23,426 nt of DNA from JAKOQB01 sp036824465 (GCA_036824465.1 DAITAC010000068.1:1-23426), one strand, 5' to 3'. Shown: positions 7,617-15,934, numbered from the stretch's first letter. Numbers and translations are program-made. The notes: generated by a model from the sequence alone, not told the origin.

Positions 7617-8444
7617 ATGATGACGTTCGTTGCGCTTGCCGTGCTGATGGCGCTGGCGGCGGTGGCGTTTGTGTTGTTTGGTGCGCGCTGGGATCGGCGG
7701 GATTTCCGCGTTTCCCGGGTCGACTTGAACGTTGCGGTATTGCGGCAGCAGTTGCAGGAGCTTGCGCGCGAGCGCGAGCGCGGCGTGATCACCGCATCGG
7801 ACTTCGTAGCGCTGCGCGACGACCTGCAGCGGCGGTTGCTGGCCGACGCGCGCGCTGCCGATACGCTGGATGCATTTCACATCTCACGCCGGCCGTTGAT
7901 CGTTGCGGCGGCCCTGGTGCCTGCGCTTGCCGCGGCGATCTATGCGGCCGTTGGTTCGCCGAATGCGATCCAGGGCGCCGATGCGCGGTCGACCGCGCAA
8001 CTCGAGGCACACGTCACGTCATCGCCCGGCGATGCGCGCGCATGGGTACTGCTGGCGCGCCAGCGCATGGATGCCGATCAGTTCGAGCAGGCTTGCGCCG
8101 CGTACGCGCGCGCGATCGAACTGTCACGCAAGGTGGCCAACGATCCGCAGGTGTGGGCCGAGTATGCGGACGCGCTCGGGATGGCACAAGGCGGCACGCT
8201 CGCGGGCGAGCCACGCGCCGCGATCGACAAGGCGCTGGCGTTGAATCCAGCACATCCGAAGGCGCTCGAGCTTGCCGGCAGTGCGGCCTACGAAGCGCGC
8301 GATTTCCGCGCTGCGCACGCGCACTGGTCGGCGCTGCTCGATCTGATGCCGCAGGACTCGCCCCAGCGACTGCTGCTGAGCGCCGTGGTGGAAAAGACCG
8401 AACGCCAGGTACGCTTGTCGCTCCCGTCGTCACGGGTCAACTGA
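7617..8444 (+). CDS. ccmI: Cytochrome c maturation protein CcmI/NrfG-like
   Basis: This 275-residue protein shows the full CcmI layout: membrane helix 1 (about 2-21), a cytoplasmic loop with the typical LNVAVLRQQLQELARERERGV (37-57), membrane helix 2 (about 92-112) and a periplasmic TPR domain (about 125-265). In cytochrome c maturation the loop and TPR domain bring apocytochrome to the CcmF/CcmH haem lyase. It starts 99 bp after the octaheme reductase, and a shorter relative lies on the other side of the reductase. This suggests specialised chaperones for the reductase, like NrfG in Escherichia coli. No CcmF, CcmH, NrfE or NrfF gene is present in the window, so those must be supplied from elsewhere. 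Translation may start at either of two adjacent ATGs (7617 or 7620). Confidence 0.87.
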   Translation: MMTFVALAVLMALAAVAFVLFGARWDRRDFRVSRVDLNVAVLRQQLQELARERERGVITASDFVALRDDLQRRLLADARAADTLDAFHISRRPLIVAAALVPALAAAIYAAVGSPNAIQGADARSTAQLEAHVTSSPGDARAWVLLARQRMDADQFEQACAAYARAIELSRKVANDPQVWAEYADALGMAQGGTLAGEPRAAIDKALALNPAHPKALELAGSAAYEARDFRAAHAHWSALLDLMPQDSPQRLLLSAVVEKTERQVRLSLPSSRVN

Positions 8445-8551
8445 CCGCAAGATCTCCGTTCGTTCTCTGCGCCGGATTTGACGTCGCGCAGCCTGTGGCG
8501 GCAGCCTTCAGTGTTTGATGCGGCCTGTAAGAACTGCAACAGGGCTTTGTC

Positions 8552-9967
8552 ATGGCGCGAAGCGAAATTGACGTGCTGGTGGTGGGCGCGGGCCTGTCGG
8601 GCCTGACCGTTGCGTTTCGGCTCGCGCGCGCCGGACTGCAGGTCGAAATGCTCGAAGCCGCCGCGCGCCCAGGGGGGGTGATCGGCTCCAAGCGTCGCGA
8701 CGGCGTGCTGTGCGAAAGCGGGCCCAACAGCGCGCTCGATACGTCGCCATTGATCGGCGAACTGCTGCGCGACGCCGGTATCGACGCAGAGCGGCTTGAC
8801 GCAAGCAAGATCGCCGACCGCCGCTACATCCTGCGCAACGGCCGGCTGATCCCGATGCCGACGTCGCCGCTGGCCTTCCTGGGCACGCCGCTGTTTTCCA
8901 TGCGCACCAAGCTCGGGCTTCTGCGTGAGCCGTTCATCCCGCGCGCGCCGGCCGATGTCGAGGAGTCGGTCGCGAACTTCGTGCGGCGGCGGCTTGGAGA
9001 GGAGTTTCTCGACTATGCGATCGAACCCTTTGTCGCGGGCATCTACGCCGGTGATCCGGAACTGCTGTCCGTCCAGGCTGCGTTTCCGCGCCTGCACGCG
9101 CTCGAGCAGAAATACGGCGGGCTCATTCGTGGACTGATCCTCGGTGCGCGCGAGCGCAAGAAAGCTGCGGAGAAAGGAAAGAACACCGCGAAGAGCTTCT
9201 CGTTCCGCAACGGCATGCAGACGCTGACCGATGCGCTCGTGCGTGGCATCGGCAATGGCCGGATTCATGGCGGCGTCCGTGTCAGTGCCCTGCAACGCGA
9301 GCCCGATGGAACTTTCACGCTCGAAGCCGAAGCGTCAGGCGAGCGGTTCACGCGCTCTGCGCCAGCAGTTGTGCTCGCCGTGCCGGCCTACGAAGCAACG
9401 CGGCTCGTCGCTCAGTTTGCGCCGGCTGCCGCAGCCGCGCTGAACGAGATCGTGTACCCGCCGGTCGCGTCGGTGGTCAGTGCTTTCAGGCGCAGCGATG
9501 TTGCGCACCCGCTCGACGGTTTCGGGTTTCTGGCACCGAAGAAGGAACGTCCGCTCGTGCTCGGCACGCTGTTTTCCAGCTCGATGTTCACCGGTCGTGC
9601 GCCGGACGGGATCGTGGCGCTGACAACGTTCATCGGCGGGCGTCGCAACCCCGAGCTGGCGCGCGACGAACCGCCGCAGATCGCGGCCACGGTCGGTAAC
9701 TCATTGCGGGCCTTTGTAGGCGCCGGCGAGCCGCAGTGGCACGAGATCACGCGCTGGCCGCGCGCGATCCCGCAGTACACGTTCGGGCATTTGCAGCGGA
9801 TCGCCGTGGTCGAGAGTGCCGAACAGGCTTTCCCCGGCCTGTACTTCTGCGCCAACTATCGCGGCGGCGTGTCGGTCGGAGACTGCATCAAGTCGGCGCA
9901 TGCGATGGCCGAGCGCATCACCACGCAGTTCGCCAAGCGCGCGCCGAAGGATGACGTCGTGCGCTGA
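8552..9967 (+). CDS. hemG: Protoporphyrinogen oxidase (FAD-dependent, HemG/HemY type)
   Basis: The 471 residues begin with a dinucleotide-binding motif (VVGAGLSGL, 11-19), a Glu at the end of the second strand (Glu35), ARPGGVIGS (38-46) and the family hallmark GPNS near residue 58. Length and layout match the oxygen-dependent protoporphyrinogen (or coproporphyrinogen) oxidase family, which forms the porphyrin ring before iron insertion. The C-terminal motif YRGGVSVGDCIKSA is the usual second FAD contact. It is probably a peripheral protein at the inner face of the cytoplasmic membrane. It follows the cytochrome cluster in the same direction after a 107-bp gap, a sensible neighbour for genes with a high haem demand, although co-transcription is not shown. 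Confidence 0.92.
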   Translation: MARSEIDVLVVGAGLSGLTVAFRLARAGLQVEMLEAAARPGGVIGSKRRDGVLCESGPNSALDTSPLIGELLRDAGIDAERLDASKIADRRYILRNGRLIPMPTSPLAFLGTPLFSMRTKLGLLREPFIPRAPADVEESVANFVRRRLGEEFLDYAIEPFVAGIYAGDPELLSVQAAFPRLHALEQKYGGLIRGLILGARERKKAAEKGKNTAKSFSFRNGMQTLTDALVRGIGNGRIHGGVRVSALQREPDGTFTLEAEASGERFTRSAPAVVLAVPAYEATRLVAQFAPAAAAALNEIVYPPVASVVSAFRRSDVAHPLDGFGFLAPKKERPLVLGTLFSSSMFTGRAPDGIVALTTFIGGRRNPELARDEPPQIAATVGNSLRAFVGAGEPQWHEITRWPRAIPQYTFGHLQRIAVVESAEQAFPGLYFCANYRGGVSVGDCIKSAHAMAERITTQFAKRAPKDDVVR

Positions 9968-9988
9968 GTGCGCGGGCCCGCCATCATG

Positions 9989-10002
9989 CGGGCGCGCGCC
10001 CG
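9989..10002. repeat. GC-rich palindrome between hemG and thrH
   Basis: CGGGCGCGCGCCCG is a perfect 14-bp palindrome. It is flanked by a direct repeat ATCATGCG (9983-9990 and 10004-10011). It lies in the 67-bp gap between the two genes. It may form a hairpin, but no U-run follows, so its function is uncertain. Confidence 0.4.
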
Positions 10003-10034
10003 TATCATGCGCAGCCTGACAAACGGAGTCCCGC

Positions 10035-10655
10035 ATGCAAGTGGTCTGTCTCGATCTGGAAGGCGTGCTCGTGCCTGAAATATGGATCGAATTCTCGAAA
10101 CGCACGGGCATCAGCGAGTTCTCGCGCACGACGCGCGACGAGCCCGACTACGACACACTGATGCGCTTTCGCCTGGGCCTGCTGCGCACGCATGGACTGA
10201 AACTGGCTGATATCCAGGAAACGATTGCCGGCATGAGCCCATTGCCGGGGGCGCGTGATTTCCTGGAGGAGCTGCGCGCGCAGTACCAGGTGATCATTCT
10301 GTCCGACACGTTCTACGAGTTCGCCGATCCGCTGATGCGCCAGCTCGGCCGGCCCACGCTGTTCTGCCACCGGTTGGATATCGACGCCGACGGCTTTGTC
10401 GCCGGCTACCTTCTGCGCCAACCGGACCAGAAGCGGCAGGCGGTGAACGCGCTCAGGAGCCTGAACTTCCAGGTCATTGCCGCGGGTGACTCGTTCAACG
10501 ACACCGGGATGCTTGCGGCCGCAGACGCGGGCTTCTTCATCCACCCGCCTGAATCGATCGCCGCCCAGTTTCCGCAGTTTCCGGTGAACCGGAACTTCAC
10601 CGAGCTGAAGGCTTCGATCGACACCGTGGCAGCGCGACTTGCCGCGCAGCGCTGA
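10035..10655 (+). CDS. thrH: Bifunctional phosphoserine phosphatase / homoserine phosphotransferase ThrH
   Basis: The 206-residue protein belongs to the HAD superfamily. Motif I is the ThrH-type DLEGVLVPE (7-15), with Asp7 as nucleophile and Glu9 in place of the usual second Asp. Motif II is ILSDTF, and motif III is AGDSFNDTGML. Length and motifs match ThrH, which dephosphorylates phosphoserine and can pass the phosphate to homoserine, acting between serine and threonine synthesis in the cytosol. An ACGGAG ribosome-binding stretch precedes the ATG. It converges with the acyltransferase remnant, whose end lies 25 bp away. The gene looks intact. Confidence 0.93.
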   Translation: MQVVCLDLEGVLVPEIWIEFSKRTGISEFSRTTRDEPDYDTLMRFRLGLLRTHGLKLADIQETIAGMSPLPGARDFLEELRAQYQVIILSDTFYEFADPLMRQLGRPTLFCHRLDIDADGFVAGYLLRQPDQKRQAVNALRSLNFQVIAAGDSFNDTGMLAAADAGFFIHPPESIAAQFPQFPVNRNFTELKASIDTVAARLAAQR

Positions 10656-10680
10656 AGAGAGCCGGGTGAGCGTGCGCCGC

Positions 10681-12127
10681 CTAGGCGGTCGCGATGAGGT
10701 CGGCCGCCAGCAGATGCGCAATCGAGTTGGCGTAGTACCGCAGCAGCGCCGCTTTGCTCGCATTGACAGAATACAGGCCGTCGCTTGCGCGCACGAGATG
10801 GCGCAGCACGAGCATGCGCAATCCCGCCGCGACGGCGTAGTCCCAGTTGTCGCGAGGCACGTAGGTGCGTGCGCCGGCAGTGATGAGGCTGCGCACGAGT
10901 GCGGCGACCTCCGACTTCAACTCCAGCTCGCTCAACGCGCGCGGCGCGGCGCGCAGGAGCACGGTCGCCACGAGCGGCACCGGCAATACCGGAATCAGTC
11001 GGCCGACTTCCGCCATCAAATGGTGACCCGGCGCAGCAACCTCCCGGCTGCGATCTCCTTTGAGACCTTGCGGAAATCGATCCCGCGTGCCGTCGTATAC
11101 GCGCGCACCGACACCGGTGTGCCGAAGTTCACGCAGGCATAACCAAAGCGGTACCACCTGCTGCGCACCATCAACGCGAGCTGGCTGGAAAGAAAGCGCA
11201 GCGTGGTCCACATCGCGTTCAGGGCGCCCGGCCGATCCGCGTGCGGATCGCCGCTCAGCAGCAGCGTGCGATCTTCCAGCGTGCGGTCGTAGTTCAGCCC
11301 GAGCGGCACGAATACCAGGTCGCGTTGGCCGTCGGGTGCAAACCCGCGCAGCATGTAGTCGAGCACGCCGAACTCCGGCTCGCGCATGCGGCCGTCGCGC
11401 GTGAGTCCGCCTTCCGGATATGCCGCTTGCGTGACGCCGGCCTCGGTGGCCATCGCGATGTAGCGCTCCAGCACACGGCGCTATAGCTTGGTCGCGCGCC
11501 GGGTCATTGCTTCGCGTGCGGCGGACGAAGTACGCGCCCATCGAGCGGATCAGCTGCTGCAGCTCCCCCACGCGCGCCCATTCGCCCACCGCGTACGACA
11601 GCGCGGCCTTTTCCGCCGCCAGGTAGGACGCGATGATGTAATCCATGTTGCTGCGGTGATTCATCACGAACACGACCGTGGCGCTGTCCGGCACCGCGGC
11701 CAGCCCGGCGTCGCCGGTGAAGCCGATCCGCACGCGATAAAGGGTGCGGCTCACAGTCTTGCCGAGCCAGTAGCCGATGCGAAAGTAAAAGTGCGCGTTG
11801 AACGCGGGCGCGATTTCGCGTGCGTACTGCGCCACGATCTGCACCGCCACTTCGCGCGGCACGGCGCGCTTAGCCGCGAACGGACGCGCCGCCTGCTGCA
11901 ACCTTGTCGTCATACACGAGGCGATCGATCCGCGTGCGCCGATTCGACTGCTGGATCGGCCGGATCTGTATCTTCACCCGGGCGCCGACTTTATCGAGAA
12001 CCTTGTTGGCGCGACTGGCCAGAAGCCAGCGTGTGCTCGGCAGCAACATTCGATCGGGCAGCGCAAACCCGGCCAGTACGCCGGCCAGGATGACCAGCCA
12101 CAGCGGGACTGCGACGGTCGTTGAAAT
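10681..12127 (-). pseudogene. PlsB-like glycerol-3-phosphate acyltransferase, multiply disrupted
   Basis: Pieces of one acyltransferase appear in order on the minus strand but in shifting frames. The N-terminal part (about 12127 to 11905; membrane segment, then LLPSTRW, SRANKVLDK, RIDRLVYDD) has no ATG; an ATT at 12127-12125 sits where a start would be expected. It shifts near 11905 into a frame carrying the acyltransferase motif NHRSNMDY and GAYFVRR. Near 11480 about 13 extra bases and a TAG where Tyr is expected (before RRVLERY) shift it again into AAYPEGGLTRDG and VFVPLGLNYDRT. Near 11025 a one-base loss returns the frame to GHHLMAEVGRLIPVLP and the end at 10681. NHRSxMDY and the PEGG motif identify a PlsB-type enzyme adding the first acyl chain to glycerol-3-phosphate. 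Neighbouring genes are intact, which argues for real decay, but read errors are not excluded. Confidence 0.82.
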
Positions 12128-12264
12128 CCAGGGTCAGCTCGCATTCAGCCTAATCTGCGCCGCATCCCGCTCGGACCGTCACCCGGAACGCGTGCCGGGG
12201 AAAACCTGTCTGCCAACGCGACCCGCGCGCGTCAAGCCTTCACAAGCGAGGTCGTTTGAGGGAG

Positions 12265-12289
12265 AAAAAAACGCCCGCTTACGCGGGCG
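12265..12289 (-). terminator. Intrinsic terminator of the PEP-CTERM gene
   Basis: Read on the minus strand, CGCCCGC (12289-12283), loop GTAA and GCGGGCG (12278-12272) form a perfect 7-bp GC stem. It is followed directly by seven T residues (12271-12265). It starts 26 nt after the stop codon of the PEP-CTERM gene. Confidence 0.88.
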
Positions 12290-12315
12290 AAAACGCACAA
12301 CCAACAAAAGCGGTT

Positions 12316-13053
12316 TCAGATGCGACGGCGGCGAGCGACGGCCAAGCCGATCATTGCCAGCATCAACAGGCTAAACGAACCGGGCTCGGGGACAGAACTG
12401 CCGGGCGGTTCACAGTTCTGCCGGCACGGTTCTTCAGTCGGCGGTTCGCAGTTTCCGGCGCACTCGCTGCCGTGGAAATCGCGCAGCAGGAAATTCATGT
12501 GCGACAGACCCGCCGGCTGATCGTTCGGACTGTTGTTGTTGTTGAAGCTGATCAACCACGTTCCCGCGCCTTGGCCGTTGAGCGTGAACTGCTCGTCCTC
12601 GAACAGGTACGCGGCCCATTGATTTCCCGCCTTTGGCGCGAGCAGCAGGTCGAACGTGATTGGATACTCAGGCGGCGTGCCGGGCGAAAGATCGTTCACC
12701 GTGAGCCAGAAATCGCCCGACGCAGGACTCGGACCAATGACCGGTGCGGGCAGGAAGCTGAAGCGAAACCCGTTCCAGTCGACCGACAAGGCGCCGTCGG
12801 TAGTGAGGAACTTCTCCCAGCCGCCGCCGATGACGCTGACGCCGTTCAATGCCGTGTTGAAATCAGCGAGCGAGTTTGGATTGCCGCCAAAGGGACCGGC
12901 ACATGCATCCGAGTTTGCGCCGCGGAATGTGAAGTCCGTGGTGTTGAGCCCTATCCCGCACGCTGCCGCCTGCGCCACGCTTGAAAATGCGATGGCAGCG
13001 ACGACTGTGGTCGCTGCGATCAAGCACGAAGATCTCTGCGTGAGGTCCTTCAT
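12316..13053 (-). CDS. PEP-CTERM sorting-domain protein
   Basis: The 245-residue protein starts with a signal peptide (cleavage near AQA, about 28-30). It ends with a PEP-CTERM signal at 221-245: the VPEP motif, a hydrophobic helix, and the basic tail ARRRR. This signal is cut by an exosortase (EpsH/XrtB type), and such proteins often reach the surface or the exopolysaccharide matrix. The middle is Asn/Gly-rich and contains a beta-rich part (GDFWLTVNDL, WAAYLFEDEQFTLNG). Just before the sorting signal is a Cys/Pro stretch with a doubled NCEPP. I do not recognise the mature domain. AGGAG lies close upstream of the ATG. A sigma-54 promoter lies upstream and an intrinsic terminator downstream, so it is a single-gene unit. 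No exosortase gene is in the window. Confidence 0.9.
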   Translation of the reverse strand: MKDLTQRSSCLIAATTVVAAIAFSSVAQAAACGIGLNTTDFTFRGANSDACAGPFGGNPNSLADFNTALNGVSVIGGGWEKFLTTDGALSVDWNGFRFSFLPAPVIGPSPASGDFWLTVNDLSPGTPPEYPITFDLLLAPKAGNQWAAYLFEDEQFTLNGQGAGTWLISFNNNNSPNDQPAGLSHMNFLLRDFHGSECAGNCEPPTEEPCRQNCEPPGSSVPEPGSFSLLMLAMIGLAVARRRRI

Positions 13054-13100
13054 TTCCGCTCCTTTTGGCCTTGCCGGCTTAGCCTCGATACGCCATTAAC

Positions 13101-13116
13101 TGCAAACATCAGGCCA
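13101..13116 (-). promoter_or_regulatory. Sigma-54 (-24/-12) promoter of the PEP-CTERM gene
   Basis: The minus strand reads TGGCCTGATGTTTGCA. The GG and GC pairs are exactly 10 bases apart, and the TTGCA half is perfect against TGGCACG-N4-TTGCW. Transcription would start about 35-40 bp before the ATG at 13053. PEP-CTERM genes of related bacteria are known to be RpoN-dependent through PrsK-PrsR, so the site fits its gene. Confidence 0.72.
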
Positions 13117-13166
13117 GGAACAGAAAATTAAATCGAATCAGATAGTTACGATTCCTAATAAACCCC

Positions 13167-13181
13167 CAGACATCCCGTCTG
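13167..13181. promoter_or_regulatory. Possible activator site upstream of the PEP-CTERM promoter
   Basis: CAGAC-ATCCC-GTCTG is a perfect 5-bp inverted repeat about 50-65 bp upstream of the sigma-54 promoter. Enhancer-binding proteins such as PrsR need upstream dyad sites at this kind of distance. A further GTCTGC lies nearby at about 13205. The link to PrsR is inference. Confidence 0.35.
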
Positions 13182-13294
13182 TAAGGTATTCCGACACGAC
13201 AAAAGTCTGCGATATCGAAGCACGGCCGCCACCGCACGACGGACGGCGTAAGCAGACATTTCGGAGCGGGCGCTGACTAAGCGCGCAGCACGAT

Positions 13295-14827
13295 TTACGA
13301 ATCCCGCAGCGCGCGCCGGTATTGAATCGATTCGGCCACGTGCTGGCTGGTGAGATCGTCCGCTTCTTCAAGATCGGCGATCGTGCGGGCGACCTTCAGC
13401 ACGCGGTGATACGCGCGTGCCGACCAGCCCAGTCGGGTCGTCGCCGCGTACAGCAGTTGCTTGACCTGGCCTTCAGGCCTGCAGACCTTTTCAATTTCGC
13501 TCGATCCCAGCAGATCGTTGCACTTGCCCTGCCGGGCGAGCGCGCGGTCATGCGCCTTGGCCACTCGCGCGGCGATGATGCGCGTCGGTTCGCCATCCGG
13601 CAGTGACAGCAGCTCGTCGTTGCCGAGTGACGACACTTCGACCCGCATGTCGATGCGATCGAGCAGCGGGCCGCTGATGCGATCCTGATACTTGGCGATC
13701 TGGTCCGGCGTGCAACGGCAGGCGTTGACCTTGTGGCCGTAGTAACCGCAGGGACATGGATTCATCGCACCGATCAACTGGAATCGCGCCGGGTACTCGA
13801 CCTGGTGCGCGGCGCGGGAAATCGTGATGCGGCCGCTCTCCAGCGGCTCGCGCAGCACTTCGAGCACGCGGCGGTCGAACTCGGGCAGTTCGTCGAGGAA
13901 CAGAACGCCGTGATGCGCGAGTGAGATCTCGCCCGGCATCGGGGGGCTGCCGCCGCCGACCAGAGCGACCGCGCTCGCTGTGTGATGCGGGGCACGAAAG
14001 ATGCGGGTGGCCCAGCGTTGCGGTGCGAAGTGTCCGACAAGTGAAAGCACGGCCGCGGACTCGAGCGCTTCTTCGGTTGTCATCGGCGGCACGATGCCGG
14101 CGAAACGCTGCGCGAGCATGGTCTTGCCGGTGCCGGGTGGACCGACCATCAATACGCTGTGGCCGCCGGCCGCCGCGATTTCGAGCGCGCGCTTGGCCGC
14201 TTTCTGACCCTTGACCTCGTGGAAGTCGGGGTACGCTGGCGGCGTCAGCCGCACGGCGGCAATATGCGGCTTGAGTCGCTGTGTGGTGTCATCTGTCGCT
14301 TCCGCCGACAGATGCGCGACGACCTGCAGCAGATCCTTGGCCGGATAGATGTCGAGGCCGCCGACCAGCGCAGCTTCATCGGCGTTTTCCTCCGGCAGAA
14401 TGAAGCCGCGCGGTGTGCCCTTCGGATTGGGCGTCTTCGATACCGCATAGGTCATTGCGAGCGTGCCTCGGACCGGCCGCAGTTCACCCGACAACGACAG
14501 TTCGCCGGCGAATTCGTACTTGTCAAGCGCGCGCGATGGAATCTGACCGCTGGCCGCGAGGATGCCGAGTGCGATCGCCAGGTCGAAGCGCCCTGACTCC
14601 TTCGGAAGATCGGCCGGCGCGAGATTGACGGTGATCCGGCGCATCGGAAATTCGAAGCGGCAGTTCTGCAACGCGGCACGCACGCGCTCGCGCGCTTCCT
14701 TGACCTCGGTGTCGGGCAGGCCGACCAGCGTGAACGACGGCAGGCCGTTGGCCAGATGGACTTCGACCGTCACCTCCGGCGCAAACATGCCCGACAGGCT
14801 CCGGCTGCGAACAACGGCGAGTGTCAT
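13295..14827 (-). CDS. comM: ComM/YifB-family AAA+ ATPase (Mg-chelatase-like)
   Basis: The frame is open to 14872, but the family start MTLAVVRSRSLSG fits the ATG at 14827, giving 510 residues. The N-terminal part (about 1-190) is the chelatase-subunit-like domain (PSFTLVGLPDT, NLAPADLPK). It is followed by the AAA+ core with Walker A GPPGTGKT (229-236), Walker B GVLFLDELPEF, a Cys-rich MNPCPCGYYG loop, and the C-terminal YRRALRD end. ComM is a hexameric helicase that extends branch migration during natural transformation. Its presence hints at, but does not prove, competence. The gene stands alone, with the PEP-CTERM gene downstream in the same direction and an unknown gene divergent upstream. 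Confidence 0.94.
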   Translation of the reverse strand: MTLAVVRSRSLSGMFAPEVTVEVHLANGLPSFTLVGLPDTEVKEARERVRAALQNCRFEFPMRRITVNLAPADLPKESGRFDLAIALGILAASGQIPSRALDKYEFAGELSLSGELRPVRGTLAMTYAVSKTPNPKGTPRGFILPEENADEAALVGGLDIYPAKDLLQVVAHLSAEATDDTTQRLKPHIAAVRLTPPAYPDFHEVKGQKAAKRALEIAAAGGHSVLMVGPPGTGKTMLAQRFAGIVPPMTTEEALESAAVLSLVGHFAPQRWATRIFRAPHHTASAVALVGGGSPPMPGEISLAHHGVLFLDELPEFDRRVLEVLREPLESGRITISRAAHQVEYPARFQLIGAMNPCPCGYYGHKVNACRCTPDQIAKYQDRISGPLLDRIDMRVEVSSLGNDELLSLPDGEPTRIIAARVAKAHDRALARQGKCNDLLGSSEIEKVCRPEGQVKQLLYAATTRLGWSARAYHRVLKVARTIADLEEADDLTSQHVAESIQYRRALRDS

Positions 14828-15073
14828 GAAGAGATGATGACTGGAGGCGCGCGATTCTACGCATCGCTTCACGCGCGCACGCGCCGAATGTGCACGCGAA
14901 TGCGAACAGCCGATACACAGGCGCCCCGCGTCGGGGTGTAGGCGCTCGACCGGAAGGTTGATCGTGAGCAGGTGAGTGCATACCGAGAATCCGACATACT
15001 GCTTGCCACCTCACCGAACGACGCCAAAATGCTCACCTGCCGGCGAAGAACGCGGCGACGCGATTAAGTCCCC
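14828..15073. other. Divergent intergenic region upstream of comM
   Basis: This 246-bp gap must hold promoters for comM and the divergent unknown gene. Two structures are visible: a short hairpin CCCCG-CGT-CGGGG (14924-14936), and a spaced inverted repeat GCAGGTGAG (14968-14976) with CTCACCTGC (15032-15040). No gene is convincing here. Confidence 0.4.
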
Positions 15074-15934
15074 ATGGGTTATCTGCTGCTATACGGCTCG
15101 CTGCTCGTTTGTTGTGGGGTGGCGGTACTGTGGGTCCGGGAGAAGTTGCGGGCGCGGCGCGCGGCCGCGGACGCGCGCGAAGAGGCGGTGCTGGCAGCCT
15201 TGAAAGCGGCCGGAGACGCCGCGCCGATCGTCGAAGGCGAGACGAACATCGACGCCGGACTGTCGACCAATCTGCGTGGCCAGCGCGGAATCGAGGTCGC
15301 AGAGGAACACATCGACATCGAAGCCCTTTTGTCGAGCGTGCAACCCGGCTCGGCGGCCCGCGCTCGTGCTCAACTGGATGAGCCGACCAATATCGAGCCG
15401 ATGCTCTCCGGAGGCTGGCCATCGACTGGACAGAGCACCAGTTCGCCGACCACTCGCAACCTGTCGCCGACCTCGTCGATCAACACGACCTCGCCTGCGA
15501 CACCGAAACCGCCATCGAGCCTCGAACTGGACGTTCCGTTGCGCAATCTGGTGCTCGCGTGGTTCGAGGCCCGCGGCTATCGGCCGGCGCCGGCAGCGTC
15601 GGCGCTGCGGCCGATCGACGTCGTGCTGCGGCATCGCGACGATCCGTTGCGCAACTACGCGTTCGTGTACGACCCCGGCCGCGCGACCGGTCCGCGCGCC
15701 AGCTCGCTGCTGGACCTGGCGCGATCGGCTGGATTGTCGAAATTGCTGGTCGCAGCGGAGCACGGCGGCGACTCGGCGCTGCGTGCCAACCGCGTCAAGG
15801 GCGTGCGCATGATCGATTGGCCATCGATCGAAGCGGACCTGAAGAAACTCGATCGCGAAGTTGCCGATCGGATCGTCGGTATCGCGCGCAAGCGCTCGGC
15901 ACCGACGCACCAGTCTGCTGCCACGGTTCGCTGA
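15074..15934 (+). CDS. Membrane-anchored protein of unknown function, possible restriction-endonuclease-like fold
   Basis: This is a 286-residue protein. Residues 3-21 form a membrane helix followed by a basic stretch (REKLRARR), so most of the protein is cytoplasmic. A charged alpha-helical part (about 25-105) and a Ser/Thr/Pro linker (about 113-148) lead to a compact C-terminal domain (about 155-272). That domain reads helix (LRNLVLAWFEARGY), strand (IDVVLRH), strand (NYAFVYDPG), helix, strand (KLLVAAEHGG), then RMIDWPSIEADL. This order resembles the PD-(D/E)XK nuclease fold, as in Mrr-type proteins, but no convincing catalytic set can be seen, so it may be an inactive relative. I do not recognise the family. 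It is upstream of the PurU remnant in the same direction. Confidence 0.72.
   Translation: MGYLLLYGSLLVCCGVAVLWVREKLRARRAAADAREEAVLAALKAAGDAAPIVEGETNIDAGLSTNLRGQRGIEVAEEHIDIEALLSSVQPGSAARARAQLDEPTNIEPMLSGGWPSTGQSTSSPTTRNLSPTSSINTTSPATPKPPSSLELDVPLRNLVLAWFEARGYRPAPAASALRPIDVVLRHRDDPLRNYAFVYDPGRATGPRASSLLDLARSAGLSKLLVAAEHGGDSALRANRVKGVRMIDWPSIEADLKKLDREVADRIVGIARKRSAPTHQSAATVR

Noticed and set aside
10653..10683. Bidirectional terminator between thrH and the acyltransferase remnant
   Set aside because: The 25-bp gap shows no GC stem with flanking A or T runs.
11016..11474. Separate 152-residue acyltransferase gene
   Set aside because: Its motifs continue those of the flanking frames in correct order, so it is the middle of one broken gene.
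13138..13371. 77-residue minus-strand frame between comM and the PEP-CTERM gene
   Set aside because: It mostly overlaps comM in another frame and covers the promoter region; no family resemblance.
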